Position numbers and translations under genes: made by a program. Below, one piece after another: positions 1 to 9,447 of a stretch of 64,000 nucleotides of DNA. The notes beneath the pieces were generated by a model, which was not told the origin of the DNA, did not search any database, and saw only the letters and a list, made by a program, of their open reading frames with translations. Position 1 is the stretch's first letter; each line of letters starts with the position of its first letter. The stretch comes from Verrucomicrobiota bacterium (GTDB lineage Bacteria > Verrucomicrobiota > Verrucomicrobiia > Opitutales > Opitutaceae): the NCBI GenBank assembly GCA_023399155.1, contig JAEWQP010000016.1:1-64000 (forward strand), given 5' to 3'.

Positions 1-317
1 GCGCGGTGGGCCCCGGCCTGGCCACCACCTTCCCTGAGATCATCGCCGCGGACACCGTGTTGCAGGACCCGGTGCTCACCGTCTTCCGTGGTGCCAATCC
101 GATCCTCACGGTTGACGACTGGAGCGCGGGTTCGCAGGCGACCACCACGCAGGCCGTGGCCACCCAGGTCGGCGCCTTCCCGCTGGTCGAGGGCAGCAAG
201 GATGCCGCCTTCGTCGTCACGCTCGCCCCGGGGCACTACACCATCCAGGCCACCGGCAAGAACGCCTCCACCGGCGTCGCCCTCGTCGAGGTCTACCTCG
301 TGCCCAATACCAAGTAA
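1..317 (+). CDS. C-terminal end of a large secreted or surface protein (5' truncated)
   Basis: The open frame runs in from the left edge of the window and stops at TAA 315-317, so only about the last 104 residues are visible. The tail is rich in Thr, Ala, Val and Gly and ends with a beta-strand-like stretch containing LAPGHYTIQATGKNAS and VALVEVYLVPN. Endings of this kind are common in long secreted proteins of Opitutaceae. That comparison is from memory and is not a domain assignment. An internal GTG at 6 is not a likely start, because the frame stays open upstream of it. A strong hairpin terminator follows 28 bp after the stop, so this is the end of a transcription unit. The function cannot be told from this fragment. 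Confidence 0.7.
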   Translation, partial: AVGPGLATTFPEIIAADTVLQDPVLTVFRGANPILTVDDWSAGSQATTTQAVATQVGAFPLVEGSKDAAFVVTLAPGHYTIQATGKNASTGVALVEVYLVPNTK

Positions 318-345
318 CACGCACGCGGACCGCGACTGAACTTCA

Positions 346-377
346 CGGGGCCCGGTTCGCCGGGCCCCGTTTGTTTT
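346..377 (+). terminator. Rho-independent terminator
   Basis: A perfect 10-bp GC stem (346-355 with 360-369) is closed by a TTCG tetraloop and followed by TTTGTTTT. It lies 28 bp after the stop of the partial secreted-protein gene and terminates plus-strand transcription. Confidence 0.92.
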
Positions 378-492
378 CCAGGCAACCGCAGCGGAGACGC
401 GCGTCCATGCGCCACGCACGAGCCTTGCACGCCACCGGTGATGCGAAATGATCCCGGGGCGTGCCGCCGAAACGGTCCGACACGCCGCCGCC

Positions 493-1692
493 ATGATCGA
501 TCTCAAGCCCATCATCGAACGCATCGTTCCGCGCATCAGACAGCTTCGCCGGGAACTGCACGCGAATCCGGAGCCTGGGTACAAGGAGGTCGCCACCGCC
601 GCGCGCGTGGCAGCCATGCTCGAGGGTCTTCCCGGCTTCGCGCTGCGGCGCAATGTGGCCGTGACCGGTCTGGTGGCCACGCTCGACGGGCACAAGGCCG
701 GGCCCTGCGTGGCGCTTCGCGCCGACATGGACTGCCTGCCCATCCTGGAGGAGACCGGCCTGCCATATGCCTCCACCAAGCCGGGGTTGATGCACGCGTG
801 CGGACACGACGGGCACACCGCGGCGCTGCTCGGCGCCGCCCTCGTGCTCGCCCAGGCACGCGACGACCTGCGCGGGCCGGTGAAATTCATCTTTCAACCG
901 GCCGAGGAAGGCGGCGGAGGCGGTCGGCGCATGACCGAGGAAGGCGTCCTGGAAAATCCACATGTGGAGGCGATCTTCGGCCATCACAACATGCCGGGTT
1001 CGGATATCGCGCTGGGCGACGTGGGCCTGCGTCCCGGTGCGATCATGGGAGGCACCTGCGATTTCGTCATCGAGGTGCGCGGGCGCGGCGGCCACGCGGC
1101 GGCGCCACACGCCGCGGTCGACCCGATCTACGTGGGCGCGCAGATCGTCAATGCCCTTCAATCGCTCGTGTCGCGCACGCAGAATCCTGTCGAGACCCTC
1201 GTGATCACCGTGGGCAGGTTCCACGCGGGCACCGCGTCGAACATCATCCCGGAGAGCGCCGAACTCGAGGGGACGATCCGCTCGCTATCGCCTGAGGTGC
1301 TGAAGCAGGCACCCGAACGCGTCGCCGCACTCGCCCGCTCGATCGCCGCCGCACACGGCGCGCTCGCCGAGGTCCGGCTGATGCCCGGATATCCCGTCAC
1401 AGTCAACGACGCCCGGGCCGCCGAGTATGTGGCGTCGGTCGGCCGCATCGTCGCCGGCGCCGGGCATGTGCGCGCGGACCACCCGCCCAGCCTCGGCGCG
1501 GAGGATTTCGCCTACTTCCTCGAGGCGCGGACCGGCTGCTATTATTTCGTCGGCACCCGGCCACACGACAAGCCGGCCGTGCCGTTCTGCCATCATCCAA
1601 AATTTGACTACAACGACGACGCGCTCCCGCTCGCGATCGAGATGCACTGCGAACTCGCCCGGCGCTTCGCGGAATCGTGGAACCACGGATAA
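493..1692 (+). CDS. M20 family metal-dependent amidohydrolase (hippurate hydrolase / N-acyl amino acid amidohydrolase type)
   Basis: This 399-residue protein has the usual length and layout of M20D peptidases, which remove acyl groups from N-acyl amino acids in the cytoplasm. Visible signatures are the early RRELHANPEPG motif near residues 19-29, the metal-binding HACGHDGH at 101-108, and PAEEGGGGG around 136-144, which contains the catalytic and metal-ligand glutamates. A late GAEDFAYF motif is also present. The frame is open back to 448, but the ATG at 493 starts directly with the family N-terminus, so it is preferred. No Shine-Dalgarno site is seen. The TAA stop lies inside the left arm of the repeat element that follows, so the element supplies the end of the gene. 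The exact substrate cannot be read from sequence. Confidence 0.88.
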   Translation: MIDLKPIIERIVPRIRQLRRELHANPEPGYKEVATAARVAAMLEGLPGFALRRNVAVTGLVATLDGHKAGPCVALRADMDCLPILEETGLPYASTKPGLMHACGHDGHTAALLGAALVLAQARDDLRGPVKFIFQPAEEGGGGGRRMTEEGVLENPHVEAIFGHHNMPGSDIALGDVGLRPGAIMGGTCDFVIEVRGRGGHAAAPHAAVDPIYVGAQIVNALQSLVSRTQNPVETLVITVGRFHAGTASNIIPESAELEGTIRSLSPEVLKQAPERVAALARSIAAAHGALAEVRLMPGYPVTVNDARAAEYVASVGRIVAGAGHVRADHPPSLGAEDFAYFLEARTGCYYFVGTRPHDKPAVPFCHHPKFDYNDDALPLAIEMHCELARRFAESWNHG

Positions 1693-2100
1693 ACGCAGAT
1701 GCACCCAGCGCGGCTGCGCCGCAACCAAGCGACGGCGATGAAATTGGCCGCAAAGTGGCACAAAAAGACCTCAGACCGCTTACCGGATGTCGCCCGCGCG
1801 CCTATAGGCGCAATGTGAGCCAGCCGTTCTCCGATAGATTCTTTGCGCCTCTTTGCGGCCACCCTGCCTTGGGGCGTAATCGAGGGATACCTTCGAACAA
1901 CTGGAGGAGTCTGCGAGATAGTGGCACAGAACGTTGAAGAGAGAACCGCTGATCTGCACTTATTGGCGCTGATTCCGATCAGTGAGTCCCTGCGAGATCA
2001 TGAGCATTCAAGCCTTGTCCTCCTCACAAGCGCCAATCAGCGCAGGTCGGCGGTTTTTCGTCTGAGCTCGAACAGCGCCCATCCATGTGCATCCGTGGTT
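1681..2100. repeat. Composite inverted-repeat element with three pairs of arms
   Basis: The 415-bp gap between the amidohydrolase and the acetyltransferase is built from three inverted-repeat pairs. The outer pair is 1681-1700 and 2081-2100 and shares AACCACGGAT (15 of 20 positions). The second pair is 1745-1767 and 1839-1861 and shares the phrase TGGCCGCAAAG (about 20 of 23). The third pair is 1945-1971 and 2028-2055, with the phrase ATTGGCGCT and about 24 of 28 matching. The outer pair encloses the other two side by side. Similar short phrases recur in many environmental bacterial genomes with no known function; that is recollection. No coding potential is seen. The left outer arm contains the stop codon of the upstream gene, and the right outer arm ends 7 bp before the next start codon. 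Confidence 0.75.
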
Positions 2101-2107
2101 TCCGCCT

Positions 2108-2590
2108 ATGACCGAGCCCTTCATCATCCGTCCTGCCACCGAGGCCGATGTCCTCCTGCTCCTGCAGTTCATCCGCGATCTCGCCGAGTACGAGAAACTC
2201 GCGCACGAATGCATCGCCGATGAGGCCGCGCTGCGCGCCGCAATGTTCGGCGCGCGCCCCTGCGCGGAGGCGCTCCTCGGGTTCGTCGGCGAGGAGCCCG
2301 TAGCGTTTGCGATCTTCTTCCAGAATTTCTCCACGTTTCTCGCGCGGCCGGGGATCTATCTCGAGGATCTCTTCGTGCGGCCCGCCTTTCGTCGACGCGG
2401 TTACGGCCGCGCCATGCTCGAGCATCTCGCCCGCGAGGCGAACCGCCGCGGGTGCGGAAGGTTCGAGTGGGCGGTGCTCGACTGGAATCAGCCCGCGATC
2501 GACGCCTACCAGCGCTTTGGCGCCACCGTGATGCCCGACTGGCGCGTATGCCGGCTGAGCGGCGAGGCGCTCACGCGGCACGGCACGTGA
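2108..2590 (+). CDS. GNAT family N-acetyltransferase (spermidine/thialysine acetyltransferase type)
   Basis: This 160-residue single-domain protein transfers acetyl from acetyl-CoA to an amine. The acetyl-CoA binding motif is RRRGYGRAML around residues 98-107, preceded by the strand YLEDLFVRPAFR. The order and length match the diamine/thialysine acetyltransferase branch, and the N-terminus IIRPATEADV is typical. The ATG at 2108 is chosen because the family N-terminus follows at once. It lies 7 bp after the right arm of the composite repeat, so the repeat forms its whole upstream region. The true acceptor is not known. It could equally be a general GNAT enzyme acting on a small amine. Confidence 0.85.
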   Translation: MTEPFIIRPATEADVLLLLQFIRDLAEYEKLAHECIADEAALRAAMFGARPCAEALLGFVGEEPVAFAIFFQNFSTFLARPGIYLEDLFVRPAFRRRGYGRAMLEHLAREANRRGCGRFEWAVLDWNQPAIDAYQRFGATVMPDWRVCRLSGEALTRHGT

Positions 2591-2754
2591 TGGCGCGCGC
2601 GCCGCACGAATGCGCCCCTCAGCCGGCCCGTAGCCGCGGCTGCTTCGTCCGGCCGCGGACCCGCGGGCCAGCCGGCCTCGAGGCCGCGTGCGTCTCCGGC
2701 GGAGGCCCGCTGGCATTCGGCAGAGACCTGGCTAGCGTGCTGGCAGGAGGATTC

Positions 2755-5742
2755 ATGCCGACGGCATCCCGTACGACCGAGCCAGACATCCAATCTTCGG
2801 TCGAGGAACTCGGCCTTCGCATCTTCGAGCAGATGGAGGCGCATCCCGCTCCGCTGTTCAGCGCCGAGGGCGTCTACGCGCGGCTCATGGAGCGCGCGAT
2901 GCGCAACGACGCCTTCAAGGTGCAGCTGTTTCGGTTCATTGACGTCGCGCCGGCTCTCCACTCGCCGGCGGAGTTCGTCCGCCACCTGCGCGAATACCTC
3001 GGGGAGGTCGCAGCGGAACTCTCGCCGCTGCTCAAGGGCGGGCTCGCGCTCTCCGGCGTCGCCCCCGGCCTGGTGGCGCCGGCCGTGCGCGCGAACCTCA
3101 CCGCTTTCGCCCGGCAGTTCATCGCTGGTGCCGACCCCGCGGACCTGGTCGCGTCCGTGCGTCGGCTGCACGCGGCGGATCGCGCGGCCACAATCGATCT
3201 GCTCGGCGAAGTCGTGATCACCGACGCCGAGGCGGATCACTATGTGGAACGCAACCTGGAGGTCCTCGAGGCGCTGGCGGCCGCACTGCCGACGTTCGGG
3301 CCGCCATCTCCCAGCGACCTGACAAGCGCCGGACCGGTGCCGCGGTTGAACCTCTCGTTGAAGATCAGTGCGCTCGATGCGCGCCTTCAGCCCCACGCGC
3401 CGGAGACCTCGGTCGCACGGCTCATTCCGCGTATCCAGCGCATCCTTGCATCCGCGGCCCGACATGGCGCCCTGGTGAACCTGGACATGGAAAGCCGTGC
3501 GCTGAAGGATGTCACGCTGCAGCTCTTCACCGAGTTGCTGCGCATGCCGGCCGGCACCACCGCCCCTGCCCTGGGCATCGCGCTCCAAGCCTACCTCCGG
3601 GAAAGCGAGGCCGATCTCCAGAGGCTGCTGGAGGTGGCACGCCACGCCGGCCGGCGATTCACCGTGCGCCTGGTCAAGGGTGCGTACTGGGACTACGAGA
3701 CGATCCTTGCCCGGCAGCGTGGTTGGCCCGTGCCCGTGTGGTCGCGCAAGGCGGAGACGGACGCGTGTTTCGAACGCATGACAAACCTTCTGCTCGACCA
3801 CACGGAAATCGTCAGCCCGGCGTTCGGCACTCACAACGTCCGCAGCATCGCCCACGCTGCGGTCCAGGCATCGCGCCGCGGCATCGATCCACGCGCGATC
3901 GAGTTCCAGATGCTCTACGGCATGGCCGAACCTGTGAAGCGCGCGATGCTGTCGCTCGGCTACCGGGTGCGCGAATACTGCCCGTGCGGCGATCTGCTTC
4001 CGGGCATGGCGTACTTCGTCCGCCGGCTGCTCGAGAACACGTCGAACGAAGGCTTCCTGCGCCACACGTTCGTCGACCGGGTCGCGCGCTCGCAACTCCT
4101 GGCGGACCCCGCGGCAGACCGAGCGGAGAACCGGGCCCGCGCCCGCGAGGCATCGACCCCGTCGCCGCACGCGTTCACGAACGAACCGCCCCTCGACTTC
4201 ACCCGGGCCGCGCACCGCAGCACCCTGAGCACGGCTCTCGAAACCGTGCGCAAGTCGCTCGGCCAGGAGCACCCTGCCGTCATCGATGGGCGCCGGATGA
4301 GTGTCGCCGCCTGGATTGACTCGGTCAACCCAGCCAATCCCGATGAGCACATCGGCCGTGCGGCCGCGAGCTCCCACGAGGATGCCGATGCGGCCGTGGA
4401 GGCGGCGCACCGCGCCCAGCCCGCGTGGGCGCGGCGCCCCGCGGCGGAGCGTGCCGCGGTGCTTGAACGTGCGGCCGAAATCCTTCGCCGCCGACGCTTT
4501 GAATTGATCGCGCTCGAGGTGCTCGAGGTCGGGAAGCCTTGGGTCGAGGCGGATGCGGATGTCGCGGAGGCCATCGACTTCTGTGCGTATTACGCGGCGG
4601 AGATGCAGCGGCTTGCCGGCGGCCAGGCCAGCGTCGCGGTGCCGGGCGAGACCAGCACCACGACCTACCGTGCGCGCGGGGTGGCGGCCGTGATCGCCCC
4701 CTGGAACTTCCCGCTCGCGATTCTCTGTGGAATGACGGTCGCCGCACTTGTCACGGGAAACACCGTGGTGATGAAACCGGCCGAGCAGTCGTCGGTCCTG
4801 GCGGCACGGCTTTTCGCGATCCTCATCGAAGCAGGTGTACCCGCGGGATGCCTACATTTCCTGCCGGGTGTGGGCGAGGAGGTCGGCGCGCGGCTCGTCG
4901 CACACCCGCGCGTGGCGCTGGTCGCCTTCACCGGGTCGAAGGCGGCCGGGCTGCAGATCTGGGCGGCGGCCGCCCGGACCGCGCCGGATCAGCGCGACCT
5001 GAGGAAAGTGATCTGCGAAATGGGCGGCAAGAATGCACTGATTATCGACAGCGGGGCGGATCTCGACGAGGCGCTGCCCGCGGCGGTGCATTCCGCCTTC
5101 GGATTTGCGGGCCAGAAATGCTCCGCCCTTTCGCGTCTGATCGTTGTGGAATCGACCTACGACCGCGTGGTCGAGCGCCTGGCGGGCTGCGCCGCGACGC
5201 TGCCGGTCGGCCTGCCCGAGCTTCCCACGACGCTCATCGGACCGGTGATCGACGGCGCGGCACAGCAGCGGCTGCTCGCCATGACGGCGGAGGCGCAGCG
5301 GTCGGCCCGCCTGCTCTGGCGCGGCGAGGCGCCCACGGATACCGGCTACTTCGTGCCACCGGCCATCTTCACGGACGTGGCGCCCGAGTCGCGCCTCGCG
5401 CGCGAGGAGCAGTTCGGTCCGCTCCTGGCTGTATTCAAAGTTCCCGACTTCGAGGCGGCCCTGCGGCTGGCCGGCGACTCGGAGTTCGCGCTGACGGCCG
5501 GTGTGTTCACGCGAAGTCCCGCGCACATCGCGCGCGCACGGGAGGAGCTTGTGGCGGGAAACCTCTATATCAACCGCGGCATCACAGGCGCACTGGTCGG
5601 TCGTCATCCGTTCGGCGGGTACAGGATGTCCGGTGGCGGCACCAAGGCCGGCGGCCCCGACTACCTCCCCCATTTCATGGTGCCGTGCTGCGCGACCGAG
5701 AACGTCCTGCGTCGCGGCTTCGCACCGGAAGACGCGAGCTAG
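2755..5742 (+). CDS. putA: Bifunctional proline dehydrogenase / L-glutamate gamma-semialdehyde dehydrogenase (PutA type)
   Basis: This 995-residue enzyme oxidises proline to glutamate in two steps, the first FAD-dependent and the second NAD-dependent. The proline dehydrogenase barrel covers roughly residues 100-460, with LNLSLKISALDARL, VRLVKGAYWDYE and the substrate-binding segment EFQMLYGMAEPVK. The aldehyde dehydrogenase half covers about 520-990, with the general base Glu755 in CEMGGKN and the catalytic Cys789 in GQKCSAL. The length fits the short PutA class without the DNA-binding N-terminus, so it should be an enzyme only. The frame is open far upstream, but the ATG at 2755 has a good GCAGGAGG ribosome site 4 bp before it. 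Glutamate dehydrogenase lies 2 kb downstream and could take the product on to 2-oxoglutarate. Confidence 0.93.
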   Translation: MPTASRTTEPDIQSSVEELGLRIFEQMEAHPAPLFSAEGVYARLMERAMRNDAFKVQLFRFIDVAPALHSPAEFVRHLREYLGEVAAELSPLLKGGLALSGVAPGLVAPAVRANLTAFARQFIAGADPADLVASVRRLHAADRAATIDLLGEVVITDAEADHYVERNLEVLEALAAALPTFGPPSPSDLTSAGPVPRLNLSLKISALDARLQPHAPETSVARLIPRIQRILASAARHGALVNLDMESRALKDVTLQLFTELLRMPAGTTAPALGIALQAYLRESEADLQRLLEVARHAGRRFTVRLVKGAYWDYETILARQRGWPVPVWSRKAETDACFERMTNLLLDHTEIVSPAFGTHNVRSIAHAAVQASRRGIDPRAIEFQMLYGMAEPVKRAMLSLGYRVREYCPCGDLLPGMAYFVRRLLENTSNEGFLRHTFVDRVARSQLLADPAADRAENRARAREASTPSPHAFTNEPPLDFTRAAHRSTLSTALETVRKSLGQEHPAVIDGRRMSVAAWIDSVNPANPDEHIGRAAASSHEDADAAVEAAHRAQPAWARRPAAERAAVLERAAEILRRRRFELIALEVLEVGKPWVEADADVAEAIDFCAYYAAEMQRLAGGQASVAVPGETSTTTYRARGVAAVIAPWNFPLAILCGMTVAALVTGNTVVMKPAEQSSVLAARLFAILIEAGVPAGCLHFLPGVGEEVGARLVAHPRVALVAFTGSKAAGLQIWAAAARTAPDQRDLRKVICEMGGKNALIIDSGADLDEALPAAVHSAFGFAGQKCSALSRLIVVESTYDRVVERLAGCAATLPVGLPELPTTLIGPVIDGAAQQRLLAMTAEAQRSARLLWRGEAPTDTGYFVPPAIFTDVAPESRLAREEQFGPLLAVFKVPDFEAALRLAGDSEFALTAGVFTRSPAHIARAREELVAGNLYINRGITGALVGRHPFGGYRMSGGGTKAGGPDYLPHFMVPCCATENVLRRGFAPEDAS

Positions 5743-5782
5743 CAGATCGGCTCGGTCCGGAACCGCCGGGACCGCGCAGGCT

Positions 5783-5804
5783 CTCCGGGGGAAACACCCC
5801 GGAG
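5783..5804 (+). terminator. Possible terminator hairpin after putA
   Basis: A GC-rich stem (CTCCGGGG with a matching CCCCGGAG) lies 41 bp after the putA stop. There is no T tract, so termination would be weak or factor-dependent. It may be only a local palindrome. Confidence 0.35.
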
Positions 5805-5892
5805 CGCGCGCAGGCCGTGCAATGCGCGCACGCTGTCCAGCCTTCGACATCGACATTCCTGCCGCGGCTGCTCGACTTGTCCGAGGTCGCCG

Positions 5893-7017
5893 ATGTCCGC
5901 GGTCCGCCTCATCTGTCTCGCTGTCATGCTCACCTCCTGGATCAGCCATCTTGTCGGCCGACCGCTTCGCTCGGATGAGGAGGTGATGTTCTTCCCCACC
6001 ACCGCGCGGTTCGCGTCGGACGACATGGTGGAAATCACGGTCGAGGCCTGGGTGTACGAGAACGAGCGCCGGCCGGGCGTCACCACGGTGTTTCGCCGCT
6101 ACATGCGCCTGGACCCAGCGACCCTGAATGCAGCCGAGGACGCGGAGTTTCGGCGGCGTGTGCGGCTGTTCCTGACTGATTCGGAAGGCGGCAAGCTCGT
6201 GCCCGTGCACATCACCACGCTGCTCGAGGCGGAGCCGCGCTCGCTCGCGCTGCCGGTCACGCCGCCCAGCGGCCGCACCAGTGCGCGCTGGCTGATCCCG
6301 GTGCCCCGCGATCCATCGGCGCCGTGGATCCACTTCGAGGCGCGGGGCCCGACCAAGGCCTTTCGAGGCCGCGCGTTGCTCGTGCCTGACGAAGGACTCT
6401 CGGTGGTCTCGGATATCGACGACACCATCAAGCACACGCACGTGCTCGACCGGCGAGAGATGCTGCTCAACACCTTTGCACGTCCGCTCCAGGCAGTGCC
6501 GGGCATGGCCGAGCTGTATCAGCGGACCGAGTCATCTGCCGACGAACCGGTGCGCTTCCACTACGTGTCGGGCGGACCGCACCAGCTCTGGCCGATGATC
6601 GACGCGTTCCTGCGGGAACACCGTTTCCCGGAGGGCTCCGTGCACATGCGTTCGATCAACTGGCGCGTGGAGGTGTTTGGCGACAGTCCAGGCACGCTCG
6701 GGCACAAGCTCACGACGATCGCGGCCTTGATGCGCGATTTTCCGCGGCGGCAGTTCGTGCTGGTAGGCGACTCGGGCGAGCGTGATCCCGAGGTCTACGG
6801 CCAATTGGCGCGGGAGTTTCCCGAACAGGTGGTCTCGGTCCTCATCCGCGACATCACGGGTGAGCCGCGCGAGGCGCCGCGTTACGTCGAGGCGTTCCGC
6901 GCCGTGCCGCCGGAGCTTTGGACCTTGTTCCTCGATCCCGCCGCGGTCGAGCTGCGGCCGGCACGGACGGAACTCATGTTTCCGACGTATCCGTCCACGC
7001 CTGCGCCAGGCGCATGA
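5893..7017 (+). CDS. App1-like phosphatidate phosphatase domain protein (DUF2183)
   Basis: This 374-residue protein starts with a hydrophobic segment (about residues 4-22) that looks like a signal peptide or membrane anchor. The C-terminal half carries the HAD-like App1 catalytic features: the DxDxT motif in SDIDDTIK (about residues 173-180), FHYVSGGPHQLWP (about 218-230) and VLVGDSGERD near residue 290. In yeast, App1 is a Mg-dependent phosphatidate phosphatase. Bacterial relatives are mostly uncharacterised, so the lipid substrate is inference. The gene ends in a 44-bp tail-to-tail overlap with the FMN reductase gene on the other strand. No clear ribosome site precedes the ATG at 5893. Confidence 0.82.
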   Translation: MSAVRLICLAVMLTSWISHLVGRPLRSDEEVMFFPTTARFASDDMVEITVEAWVYENERRPGVTTVFRRYMRLDPATLNAAEDAEFRRRVRLFLTDSEGGKLVPVHITTLLEAEPRSLALPVTPPSGRTSARWLIPVPRDPSAPWIHFEARGPTKAFRGRALLVPDEGLSVVSDIDDTIKHTHVLDRREMLLNTFARPLQAVPGMAELYQRTESSADEPVRFHYVSGGPHQLWPMIDAFLREHRFPEGSVHMRSINWRVEVFGDSPGTLGHKLTTIAALMRDFPRRQFVLVGDSGERDPEVYGQLAREFPEQVVSVLIRDITGEPREAPRYVEAFRAVPPELWTLFLDPAAVELRPARTELMFPTYPSTPAPGA

Positions 7018-7510
7018 TGTCGCGCGAGAGGCGACCGAGCCGCTGGTCGATCTTTTCATCCACGAGCGCGCCGTCGCGAAAGGCCTCACCCGTCGCGTAG
7101 ACAAAGCGAGGCACGATCACGCAGCGGAAGTCGAGCATCAGACTGTTCGCCAGGCTCATCACCGCCATGTAGCTGGACTGCCCGCCTGCGGTGAGGATGA
7201 AACCCACCGCCTTGTTTTCCCATCCCGCGCCGGTGAGTTCGATGGCATTCTTGCACGCGGCGTTCACATCGTAGTTGTAGACTGGACTGGAGATGATGAT
7301 GCCGTCGGCCTCGCGCACGCGTTCGGCAAGCTGGGCGGCCTGGCGGTTTTCGAACGATCCGGGCTCACCGCACGCGGGCAGCGCAAGCTCGCCGAGTTCG
7401 ATCACCACAGTCTCCGCGCCCTCGGCCTCGAGGTGTTCCTGGGCGCGCAGGCCCAGCGTGTGGCTCTTGCTCCGTGGGTTGAGGCTGGTGCTGAGGATCA
7501 GTATCTTCAT
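6974..7510 (-). CDS. NADPH-dependent FMN reductase / flavodoxin-like oxidoreductase
   Basis: This 178-residue flavoprotein has the flavodoxin-like fold of the NADPH-dependent FMN reductase family. The phosphate-binding loop is near the N-terminus (STSLNPRSKS, residues 8-17), and the FMN-ring motif SSPVYNYDVNAACKN lies near residues 79-93. Members reduce flavins, quinones, chromate or azo dyes with NAD(P)H. The precise substrate cannot be assigned. The last 44 bp overlap the 3' end of the App1-like gene on the opposite strand, so the two transcripts are antisense there. It stands alone on the minus strand. Confidence 0.85.
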   Translation of the reverse strand: MKILILSTSLNPRSKSHTLGLRAQEHLEAEGAETVVIELGELALPACGEPGSFENRQAAQLAERVREADGIIISSPVYNYDVNAACKNAIELTGAGWENKAVGFILTAGGQSSYMAVMSLANSLMLDFRCVIVPRFVYATGEAFRDGALVDEKIDQRLGRLSRDIMRLAQAWTDTSET

Positions 7511-7835
7511 GGAACAGGAAATGCCGCGGTCACCGAAGCCGGCCCATCAGTGCGGCGCGGGTGCTCATGGCGCCGCACGCCCGACCGCAACGCCGCAGGC
7601 CCGGATGAAACGCGCTCGACGACGCGCCCTGCGACCCGACCCGTCGTCGGTGTGGCTGGAGAGCCGCGCTTCACCTGGAGAGGCCCGGCCGGTTGGCATC
7701 GCACAGCATGCCGGCCGAACAAACGACAAACCGCACTCGAGTCCAACCCTGAGTTGAACCGCCCTACGAGAACGTTCGGCCGAAGGCGCCGCCTCGCTGG
7801 TTGCCTCCGAGGATTCCCTCTGCTCGACTTCCGCC
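7511..7835. other. Divergent intergenic region, no gene seen
   Basis: This is a 325-bp spacer between the divergently transcribed FMN reductase and glutamate dehydrogenase genes. It must hold both promoters. It is GC-rich, and I see no convincing promoter boxes, hairpin with a T run or riboswitch-like structure. Open frames inside it look random. Confidence 0.5.
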
Positions 7836-9254
<1,419 letters not shown>

Positions 9255-9278
9255 GTCCCACCAGGGTTCCTGACTCGA

Positions 9279-9391
9279 CCCCCCCGACTCTTTCTCTTAC
9301 TCTTTCTCTCCATCCGCTCCGTGCGATGGTGGAGGAGGGAGAAAGAGAAAGAGAAAGAGAAAGAGGAAGAGTAAGAGAAAGATTGGGGGGG
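9279..9391. repeat. Long polypyrimidine/polypurine inverted repeat
   Basis: The left arm (9279-9310) is a C7 run followed by a pyrimidine tract containing CTTTCTCTTACTCTTTC. The right arm (about 9333-9391) is its purine complement, with extra tandem GAAAGA units, and ends in G7. The loop contains a second small inversion (CCATC with GATGG). The element fills most of the gap between glutamate dehydrogenase and polA. It could fold as a cruciform or form triplex DNA. No T run follows, so it is not a standard terminator. Slippage of the GAAAGA units probably explains the unequal arms. Confidence 0.75.
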
Positions 9392-9447
9392 CGGGGAACT
9401 GCTTTCTCCCATTGCTCCGGAGGCGGGGGCCATTACGGTGCGCGTTC

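Noticed and set aside
343..1224. Long minus-strand open frame opposite the amidohydrolase gene
   Set aside because: It is a high-GC mirror frame with His/Arg/Gly-rich sequence and no family features; the plus-strand gene explains the region. The same applies to the long mirror frames opposite putA, polA, the kinases, GH94, GH3 and the TonB receptor.
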